From DYGX01 sp035325905 (lineage in GTDB: Bacteria; Chloroflexota; Anaerolineae; Aggregatilineales; Aggregatilineaceae): a stretch of DNA of 18,394 bases. The notes beneath the pieces were generated by a model. It was not told the DNA's origin. It ran no database searches and worked only from the letters and a program-made list of their open reading frames with translations. The stretch covers positions 1-18,394 of the forward strand of contig DAOKYY010000079.1 of assembly GCA_035325905.1 (NCBI GenBank), read 5' to 3'. Positions 1 to 5,726 of this stretch are shown here, piece after piece; the first letter of the stretch is position 1; every line of letters starts with the position of its first letter. Made by a program: the position numbers and the translations under genes.

Positions 1-26
1 CCTTTGGCTAGACCGGCTGGTGTGTT

Positions 27-1499
27 CTAGACGATGGGGCAGACGAGCGCCGTGACCGAGTGCGGCTCGAAGGTCATGGTCAGCTGAGCGCCGTCCGCCT
101 CGAGCGCGTGCTCGCGGACTCCCACCTGGTTAGGCGTGGCGAAGGTGTTTTCCGCCTTGATATCCGGCCCGTTGACGACCGAGACCTGCGCCGGGCCGGC
201 GAACCGCCCCTCGGCGAGCGAGATGGTCGTTTCCAGCGCGCCGGTTGCGCTGCGGTTGACGACGTACAGCGCGATCTGCTTGCGCTGCTCGTCCAGCGTC
301 GCGGAAACGTCCAGCACGCGCACGCCGGTGTGCGCGCCGCCGGAGAAGGTGTCGCCGCGCCAGGCCACGTCGAGCGCGGTCTGGCCGCAGGTCCGGCTGT
401 ACAGCTCGAAGGGGTAGAAGATCGTTTGCAGAAACAGCCCTTGCGGGTTAGTGAAGATCGGGGCGATGACGTTGACGATCTGCGCGATGTTCGCCATCTG
501 CACGGTGCGCGCGTGGCGGATAAAAGCGTTCAGGTGCATGCCGACGACCAGCGCGTCTTCGAGATTGTAAATCTCCTCCAGGTTGTTCAGCTCGTTGCCG
601 AAGACAGGGTGGGTGCGATACCAGACGTTCCACTCGTCAACCGCGATATGGATCGGGCGCTTGATCGCGTTGTCGTAGCGCAGCGCGCGGATCAGCCCTT
701 CGTACGAGGCGAGGCGCTCCTCGATCAGCTCGGAAACCGTCATGAAGGCGGCGAAGTCATCGGCATGGTTGTCCACGTACCAGTGAAGCGCCATGTAGTC
801 GATCTGGTTGCCGGCCTGCTCGATCAGAAGCTGGGCGCGCTCGACGAAATCGGCCTCCCACAACGACACCGCCGACGCCAGCAGCTTGATGCCCGGATCG
901 ACCCAGCGCATCGCCTTGCCGAATTCCGTGAAGGCGCGGGCGTATTCCTCGGCGGTCTTATAGCCGATCTGCCAGGGGCCGTCGACCTCGTTGCCGATGC
1001 CCCAGTATTTGACGCGGTGCGGCTCCTCGTAGCCGTGCTGGCGGCGCAGGTTCGCAAGCTCGGTGTTCTTCGCGCCGTTGCAATACTCGACCCAGTCGCG
1101 CGCCTCGCGCATATCGCCGTCGCCGCAGTTCACGGCCAGATACGGCTCGGCGCCCAGCGCGCGGCAGAAGGCGATGAACTCGTTGGTGCCAAAGGCGTTC
1201 GGCTCCAGCGCGCCCCAGGCGAGATCGGTCCGCGCCGGGCGCTCCTCGACCGGGCCGACGCCATCCCGCCAGCGGTAGCCCGACACAAAGTTGCCGCCGG
1301 GATAGCGAATCACCGGCATGCGCAGCCGCTTCAGCGCGTCGAGGACGTCGGTGCGAAAGCCCTGCGCGTCGGCGAGGGGGGACCCCGGTTCGTAGATTCC
1401 GCCGTAGATGCAGCGCCCCAGGTGTTCGGCAAAGCCACCGAAGATATCGCGGTTGACTTGCCCCAGCGTGCGGTTGAGATCGATCTGGATGTGATTCAA
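27..1499 (-). CDS. abfA: GH51 alpha-L-arabinofuranosidase
   Basis: Predicted intracellular glycoside hydrolase of family 51 that removes terminal alpha-L-arabinofuranosyl groups from arabinan, arabinoxylan or their oligosaccharides. The 490-residue length is normal for the family. The acid/base glutamate lies in WGIGNEVDG (Glu171 from the TTG start) and the nucleophile in AVDEWNVW (Glu289); their spacing fits known GH51 enzymes. Early motifs RYPGGNF and GGFAEHLGR belong to the N-terminal part of the TIM barrel, and a beta-rich C-terminal domain follows from about residue 380. No signal peptide is seen. I chose TTG at 1499 because a G-rich Shine-Dalgarno (GGGAG, 1509-1505) lies 5 nt upstream; an in-frame GTG at 1532 would add 11 residues that do not look like family sequence. 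Its own promoter and possible operator lie upstream. Family assignment is firm; the exact substrate is not. Confidence 0.95.
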   Translation of the reverse strand: MNHIQIDLNRTLGQVNRDIFGGFAEHLGRCIYGGIYEPGSPLADAQGFRTDVLDALKRLRMPVIRYPGGNFVSGYRWRDGVGPVEERPARTDLAWGALEPNAFGTNEFIAFCRALGAEPYLAVNCGDGDMREARDWVEYCNGAKNTELANLRRQHGYEEPHRVKYWGIGNEVDGPWQIGYKTAEEYARAFTEFGKAMRWVDPGIKLLASAVSLWEADFVERAQLLIEQAGNQIDYMALHWYVDNHADDFAAFMTVSELIEERLASYEGLIRALRYDNAIKRPIHIAVDEWNVWYRTHPVFGNELNNLEEIYNLEDALVVGMHLNAFIRHARTVQMANIAQIVNVIAPIFTNPQGLFLQTIFYPFELYSRTCGQTALDVAWRGDTFSGGAHTGVRVLDVSATLDEQRKQIALYVVNRSATGALETTISLAEGRFAGPAQVSVVNGPDIKAENTFATPNQVGVREHALEADGAQLTMTFEPHSVTALVCPIV

Positions 1500-1537
1500 G
1501 AAGACTCCCCCCCTGGTGGCAGGCAGATACACAATGA

Positions 1538-1561
1538 AATCGTATTCGATTAATCGTATTC
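1538..1561. promoter_or_regulatory. Possible operator of the arabinofuranosidase gene
   Basis: The 10-mer AATCGTATTC occurs twice (1538-1547 and 1552-1561), 14 bases apart, and the perfect palindrome CGATTAATCG (1547-1556) bridges the two copies. The block sits in the 5' leader of the GH51 gene, between the predicted transcription start near 1569 and the ribosome binding site, where a bound repressor would block transcription. It is AT-rich compared with its surroundings. The regulator is not in the window and I do not recognise the site as a known box. The repeat is seen; the operator role is inferred. Confidence 0.4.
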
Positions 1562-1575
1562 TTCGTTTTTATCAT

Positions 1576-1603
1576 TCTATAAGGAAACAAAACGCCGTGT
1601 CAA
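1576..1603 (-). promoter_or_regulatory. Sigma-70-type promoter of the arabinofuranosidase gene
   Basis: On the minus strand a perfect -35 TTGACA (1603-1598) is followed after 16 bases by TATAGA (1581-1576). Transcription would start near 1569 and give a leader of about 70 nt before the TTG start at 1499. The stretch is AT-rich in an otherwise GC-rich region. Confidence 0.6.
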
Positions 1604-1671
1604 CCATCTCGCGGGGAGCCAGCGGTTGGCAGCGCAGTCCTCGCCGGGGCAGACGGATGCGGGGAATCAAA

Positions 1672-1699
1672 CAGGGCGCATCACGGTTGATGCGCCCTG
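1672..1699 (-). terminator. Hairpin terminator of the orphan secreted protein gene
   Basis: A perfect 12-bp stem (CAGGGCGCATCA at 1672-1683 with TGATGCGCCCTG at 1688-1699) closes a 4-nt loop. It begins 29 bases past the stop codon of the minus-strand gene at 1729. On that strand the stem is followed by TTTGATT, a weak U-tract, so it is a plausible intrinsic terminator that separates this gene from the GH51 promoter just beyond. Confidence 0.7.
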
Positions 1700-1728
1700 G
1701 GCGATAGACACCTGTGGAGCCAGCCGGT

Positions 1729-2544
1729 CTATTCGACGACGCAGTTCGGGAGCGGGGCGCTGTGCCACACGTCGTCCGCGCGCGGGCTGAGCGTGTGGGC
1801 CTCGACCCAGAACAGCACCTCGTCAAGCAGGACCTGGTAATATTCGTGGTTCGCGTCCATGCCGAACGTCCACAGTGACTTGCCTTCTGGAACGATGAAC
1901 TCCGGCACGATCGGTTTGTCGGGGTCTGGCCCCCAGTAGCCCACGGCCGGCTCGACGAACGTGGCGACGACCGCCGTGCAGCTCACCTCGCCGGTGGGCG
2001 TGGTGCGCGTCGCGCTCCGGGAGGTTGTCGCGGGGGCCTGGGTCGCCGCCGTCGTGGCGCCGCCCGAAATCGTAATTGTGTTGGTGGTCTCGTTCACCAC
2101 GCCGGAGAAGGGCGTCTGCTCCAGCCCGTCCGAGACCTCAGCGTCGAGCGTGATGACAGTCTTCAGCGTGTACGTACCCGGCTCCAGCGCGGGGAGCGGG
2201 AACGTCCACTGCGCGCGGGCCAGATTATTGAGCTGCGAGACCTCGACCTCCTGCCAGCCGGGGTCAGCGCCGGGCTGCGGCGTGAAGATCGGCTGGTCAT
2301 TGAGGGTTAGCGTGATGTCGGCGTGCGCGATGAAGTCCCTGACTTGCTCGGCCGTCTTCGCTACCCAGACATAATGTGCGACGACGGTCGTCGCGGCGCG
2401 GGCGGTGTGCTGGCCGGACGAGTCCTCGACCCCGTGCCAGACGGGAATGCGCACCGTTCGGCCCTGCGCAGCGATTATCCCCTGCGGGACGAGCAGAGTC
2501 GCCAGGATGAGGAGGGCGAGCGCGGCGGTCCATTTGCGAGACAT
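1729..2544 (-). CDS. Secreted two-domain protein of unknown function
   Basis: I do not recognise this gene. The 271-residue product begins with a basic and hydrophobic signal peptide likely cleaved after about residue 26. A beta-rich region with Ig-like character follows (about 30-140; hydrophobic strands and a PGTYTL turn). Next come a Thr/Ala-rich linker (about 151-180) and a C-terminal segment (186-271) bounded by Cys189 and Cys268, which could form a disulfide. The pattern in that last part, with LWTFGMDANHEYYQV and then LFWVEAHTL, resembles an SH3-like fold with its closing W-V strand; this is an impression, not a match. ATG at 2544 is chosen because AGGAG (2557-2553) lies 8 nt upstream; an in-frame GTG at 2553 overlaps that ribosome binding site. 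The gene has its own promoter and terminator, so it is probably monocistronic and probably acts at the cell surface. Confidence 0.8.
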   Translation of the reverse strand: MSRKWTAALALLILATLLVPQGIIAAQGRTVRIPVWHGVEDSSGQHTARAATTVVAHYVWVAKTAEQVRDFIAHADITLTLNDQPIFTPQPGADPGWQEVEVSQLNNLARAQWTFPLPALEPGTYTLKTVITLDAEVSDGLEQTPFSGVVNETTNTITISGGATTAATQAPATTSRSATRTTPTGEVSCTAVVATFVEPAVGYWGPDPDKPIVPEFIVPEGKSLWTFGMDANHEYYQVLLDEVLFWVEAHTLSPRADDVWHSAPLPNCVVE

Positions 2545-2599
2545 GACTTTCACTCCTGCTGAAATTCCGAAGCCTAAGCCGGCCCGATGGCCGCCAGGG

Positions 2600-2627
2600 A
2601 TTATACAGAGGCTCCCGGCACCGTCAA
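2600..2627 (-). promoter_or_regulatory. Strong sigma-70-type promoter for the orphan secreted protein gene
   Basis: On the minus strand TTGACG (2627-2622) and a perfect TATAAT (2605-2600) are separated by 16 bases. Transcription would start near 2593, giving a leader of about 50 nt. The -35 box lies inside two tandem near-identical 10-mers (CGGTTAACGG and CGGTTGACGG, 2640-2621), which could bind an activator or repressor. Confidence 0.7.
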
Positions 2628-2865
2628 CCGCCGTTAACCGGACGCCTGCATGACAGCGCCGGTATCAGCGGGCGAATGATCTCTCGAAAAGCTGCCCTGT
2701 TTGTGGTAAAACAAGCGCGAGGTCCGGCGGGTGATGGCGCGCCATCCGTGATGTAGAGTTGGGATCGCGCTTGCACGGCCGGGCGAGCTATACTCGCGGA
2801 CAATACGGCGCCCGGCGGGCCAACCGTACTGCGTCTGCCGATCAGCCTCCGCGCGAGGTCTTTTC
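2628..2865. other. Rest of the divergent intergenic region before the respiratory operon
   Basis: The gap between the two divergent genes is 321 bases. Apart from the minus-strand promoter it holds a 14-base palindrome GATGGCGCGCCATC (2733-2746) and a TATACT box (2789-2794) that could be the -10 element of the plus-strand operon. The box sits in a small inverted repeat, GCGAG (2783-2787) and CTCGC (2793-2797). No good -35 is found at normal spacing (TTGCAC at 2771 is only 12 bases away), so the promoter call is weak. No open frame here looks coding. Confidence 0.35.
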
Positions 2866-3663
2866 ATGAGTTGGTGCAAGCCGACCAGTTGGATGAGCCG
2901 GTGGCGCGCCCTTCCGGCGGGCCTTGTCGTGCTTGCGCTGGCGGGGTGCGGGCCGCTTGGCCTGTCAGCGTCCCGGCCCGACTATGTCGAGCACAACGAG
3001 GACTGGCGGGCGACCGTGCAGGACTTTGGCGGTGTCGAGATGGTGCGGGTGCCGCCGGGCTGCTTCCTGATGGGCAGCGATCATGGCCGGCGCGACGAGC
3101 AGCCGGTGCACGAAGTCTGCTTTGACCGCGCGTTCTGGATCGACCGCACCGAAGTAACAAACGCCGGGTTTGGCTCGCAGGGCGTCTTTGCCGGGGATGA
3201 TCGCCCGCGCGAGAACCTGACCTGGTTCGAGGCGCGCGATTTCTGCGCGGCGCGCGGCGCGCGGCTGCCCACCGAGGCCGAGTGGGAGTACGCGGCGCGC
3301 GGCCCGGACAGCCTGTACTATCCCTGGGGCGACCGCTTTGTCGAAGATAACCTGGTCTTCGACGGCAATTTTAACAATGAAACGGCCCCGGTCGGCAGCC
3401 GCCCGGCGGGTGTGTCGTGGGTCGGCGCGCTGGATATGAGCGGCAACGTCTGGGAGTGGGTGAGTAGCCTGTACCGGCCGTACCCGTACCGCCCCGGCGA
3501 CGGGCGCGAGTCGCCCGACGACGCCACCAGCCCGCGTGTCTTCCGGGGCGGGCTGGGCAGCTACATCGACTATGGCACCAGCGCGGCGACGCGCTTTCAC
3601 GCGCCTCCGGACTCGCGCGACTGGTTCCGGGGGTTTCGCTGCGCCCGCGACGCGGACAGCTAA
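2866..3663 (+). CDS. SUMF1-fold (FGE-sulfatase-like) lipoprotein
   Basis: First gene of the respiratory operon, 265 residues. The N-terminus is a lipoprotein signal with lipobox LAGC (Cys28), so the protein is probably lipid-anchored outside the membrane. Residues about 56-262 form a formylglycine-generating-enzyme-like domain with typical motifs: VPPGCFLMGS, LPTEAEWEYAARG, SGNVWEWVSSLY, VFRGG and GFRCARD. True FGE enzymes use a cysteine pair in the stretch just after RGGS; by hand alignment these positions are Ile234 and Ser239, so formylglycine formation is unlikely. Many SUMF1-fold proteins have binding or other roles, and I infer one here. ATG at 2866 has GAGG 6 nt upstream. The next gene begins 36 nt downstream, which suggests co-transcription with cytochrome b, but how the protein would serve that complex is unknown. 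Confidence 0.88.
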   Translation: MSWCKPTSWMSRWRALPAGLVVLALAGCGPLGLSASRPDYVEHNEDWRATVQDFGGVEMVRVPPGCFLMGSDHGRRDEQPVHEVCFDRAFWIDRTEVTNAGFGSQGVFAGDDRPRENLTWFEARDFCAARGARLPTEAEWEYAARGPDSLYYPWGDRFVEDNLVFDGNFNNETAPVGSRPAGVSWVGALDMSGNVWEWVSSLYRPYPYRPGDGRESPDDATSPRVFRGGLGSYIDYGTSAATRFHAPPDSRDWFRGFRCARDADS

Positions 3664-3699
3664 CCTGCGGCGCAGCGCGAAAGGACAGCTTGCATCTCC

Positions 3700-5100
3700 G
3701 TGAACCAGGATGATCCGCGCGTTCCGCAGCCGGGGCTGCTGACCCGCGTCCGGCGGTCGATCTGGCGCGAGCCGTGGCCGGAAAACGACCGGGGACGCGT
3801 CCGTCTGACGCTGAACGACCTGATCCTGCACCTGCACGCACCCCGCGTGCCGAAGCGCGCGCTGCGGGCGACGTACAGCTATGGGCTGGGCATCCTCGCG
3901 ATCGTGCTGTTCGGCGTGCTGGGGTTCACCGGGGTTCTGCTGACCTTCACCTATACCCCATCGCCCAACGACGCCTACGCCAGCATCCAAACGCTCACCG
4001 CTGAGATCTGGATCGGCGCGCTGATCCGCAACATGCACCACTGGAGCGGCAATCTGCTGCTGATCGTGTCGGCGCTGCACCTGCTGCGCGTGTTCTACAC
4101 CGCCGCGTTTCACCCCCCGCGCGAGTTCAACTGGCTGCTGGGGCTGGCGCTGCTGGCGCTGGTCGCTCTCTCGAACTTCACCGGCTACCTGATGCCCTGG
4201 GATCAACTGGCGTACTGGGCGACCACGATCGCGACCAGTATGTTGAACTATGTGCCGGTCGTCGGTCCCGCGATCCGCGCGTTTCTGGTCGGCGGCGGCG
4301 ACATTGGCGAGTTCGCCCTGCGAACCTTCTTCGCGTTCCATATCGTTGTCTTCCCGCCCTTGATGGCGGTCATCATCTCGTATCATATCTGGCGCGTGCG
4401 CAAAGACACATTCAGCCTGCCGCGCGCGCTGGACGAGCCGCCGCTCGACCGGCGGCGGATCGAGCGCGTTACGACCATCCCGCACCTGCTCAACCTGGAG
4501 ATCGGGCTGGCGCTGCTGGCGCTGGCGCTGCTAATCGCGTGGTCTACGTGGATTCCGGCGCCGCTCGAAGATGCCGCTAATCCGACGCACCCGCCCAACC
4601 CGGCCAAGGCCGCCTGGTACTTCATGGGGTTTCAGGAGCTGCTGCTGCACTTCCACCCTGCCTTCGTGACCGTCGTGATCCCCGTCCTCACCCTGTTGGC
4701 CCTGTGCTTGCTGCCCTACGTCGATGCCGACCCGCGCCCGGAGCGCGACGTGACCGGCATCTGGTTCCGCTCGCGGCGCGGGCGCCGGCTGGCCGTGTTG
4801 AACGCGCTGCTCGGCGTGGGCCTGACGGCGGCGCTGGTCGTCGTCGACGAGTGTTGGCTCGATCTTCCCGCGCTGTTCGGCGCGCTGCCGAGCGCGATCA
4901 GCAATGGCGCGATCCCGATCGGTGCGCTCGCGCTGGGGCTGGTGGTATATTACTGGGGCCTCGGGCGGCGGGGCGCTACGCGCAGCGAGCGCAACCTGGC
5001 GCTGTTCACGCTGCTGTTCGCGGCCTTTGTCACGCTGACGGTGATCGGCGTGTTCTTTCGCGGCGAGAATATGGCTCTGGTGTTTCCGTGGAACCGATAG
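3700..5100 (+). CDS. Cytochrome b subunit of a b6-like quinol:cytochrome c oxidoreductase
   Basis: Membrane subunit that would oxidise quinol and pass electrons through two b hemes. Heme ligands are His113/His127 in helix B and His214/His229 in helix D. The 15-residue step in helix D is the cytochrome b6 pattern; mitochondrial-type cytochrome b has 14. The b6-like (about 1-240) and subunit-IV-like (from about 265) parts form one chain. The ef-loop reads NPAKAAWYF (300-308), so the PEWY position is AAWY and lacks the Qo-site Glu. The cysteine that holds heme cn in b6 appears to be Gly62. Beyond the usual helices there are about three hydrophobic segments (365-385, 410-430, 440-462), making the 466-residue chain long for the family. 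The GTG start has only a distant AAGGA (14 nt), so it is less sure. Rieske follows directly. Confidence 0.93.
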   Translation: MNQDDPRVPQPGLLTRVRRSIWREPWPENDRGRVRLTLNDLILHLHAPRVPKRALRATYSYGLGILAIVLFGVLGFTGVLLTFTYTPSPNDAYASIQTLTAEIWIGALIRNMHHWSGNLLLIVSALHLLRVFYTAAFHPPREFNWLLGLALLALVALSNFTGYLMPWDQLAYWATTIATSMLNYVPVVGPAIRAFLVGGGDIGEFALRTFFAFHIVVFPPLMAVIISYHIWRVRKDTFSLPRALDEPPLDRRRIERVTTIPHLLNLEIGLALLALALLIAWSTWIPAPLEDAANPTHPPNPAKAAWYFMGFQELLLHFHPAFVTVVIPVLTLLALCLLPYVDADPRPERDVTGIWFRSRRGRRLAVLNALLGVGLTAALVVVDECWLDLPALFGALPSAISNGAIPIGALALGLVVYYWGLGRRGATRSERNLALFTLLFAAFVTLTVIGVFFRGENMALVFPWNR

Positions 5101-5153
5101 ACCTGCCTGGGCTTGAGCCAGGCGCCCACCTCTCGCCGGGAGCGTCCGAGGGG

Positions 5154-5684
5154 ATGACACGGCGCGACTTCTTCGGGCTAACATGGCGCGTGCTGACCGC
5201 GTTCACGGTCGGGCAGGCGGCGTGCATCGGCCTGCGCTTTCTCGCGTCGCGCGAGGCCGAGGGCAGCTTTGGCGAGGTGCTGATCGCCGGGCTGTCCGGA
5301 GATTTTCCGCTGGGGACGATCACGCCGTTCGAGCAGGCGCGCTTCTTCTTGATTCGCTTCGAGGATGGCGGCTTCCTGGCGCTGAGCAGCACCTGCCCGC
5401 ATCTCGCCTGCGTCGTCGGATGGGATGCAGCCCGCAGCCGGTTTACGTGCCCGTGTCACGGCTCCGAGTTTGAGCGCGATGGCGGCGTGCTGAACCCGCC
5501 CGCGCCGCGCCCGCTGGACCGCTTTGCCGTGCTGATCGAGAACGACCGGGTGAAGGTCGATACGCGCGCGGTGCTGCGGCGGACGAGCGTCACGCCCGAA
5601 GACCTGGTGTACGCCTCCGAAACACCCCCGCTAGCGGGAACCTCGACGCCCGATCCGTCCGTGGCGGGACAGCCTGTTCCCTGA
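5154..5684 (+). CDS. Rieske iron-sulfur protein with Tat-type signal anchor
   Basis: A [2Fe-2S] protein that takes electrons from quinol at the cytochrome b Qo site and hands them to a cytochrome c. The cluster motifs are complete: CPHLAC gives Cys81 and His83, CPCHGS gives Cys99 and His102, and Cys86 and Cys101 are placed for the usual disulfide. The N-terminus TRRDFFGLT followed by a hydrophobic stretch (11-30) is a twin-arginine signal that probably stays as a membrane anchor, so the cluster domain faces outward. The 176-residue length is normal, and the tail is Pro/Thr-rich. The start is uncertain: ATG at 5154 puts the RR motif at the terminus and has GGGAG 11 nt upstream, while GTG at 5088 overlaps the end of cytochrome b by 13 bases and would add 22 residues but has no ribosome binding site. 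Confidence 0.93.
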   Translation: MTRRDFFGLTWRVLTAFTVGQAACIGLRFLASREAEGSFGEVLIAGLSGDFPLGTITPFEQARFFLIRFEDGGFLALSSTCPHLACVVGWDAARSRFTCPCHGSEFERDGGVLNPPAPRPLDRFAVLIENDRVKVDTRAVLRRTSVTPEDLVYASETPPLAGTSTPDPSVAGQPVP

Positions 5685-5726
5685 TAGCGGTAGACTGCCG
5701 ATAGTCTTTTGTAGGGAGACCCTTCT

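Noticed and set aside
60..1553. A 497-codon open frame on the plus strand opposite the arabinofuranosidase gene
   Set aside because: It is a by-product of high GC content. Its translation has the arginine/valine-rich, low-complexity look of a shadow frame, while the minus strand carries complete GH51 motifs.
2733..2746. Perfect 14-base palindrome GATGGCGCGCCATC as an operator
   Set aside because: It lies over 40 bases upstream of the only candidate -10 box for the plus operon, has no second copy in the window, and self-complementary GC-rich words occur by chance in such DNA.
2866..3663. True formylglycine-generating enzyme activating a sulfatase
   Set aside because: The catalytic cysteine pair is not present at the expected positions and no sulfatase gene is in the window.
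2965..4485. A 506-codon open frame on the minus strand across the SUMF1 and cytochrome b genes
   Set aside because: It spans two well-supported plus-strand genes and their gap, and its translation shows no family motif.
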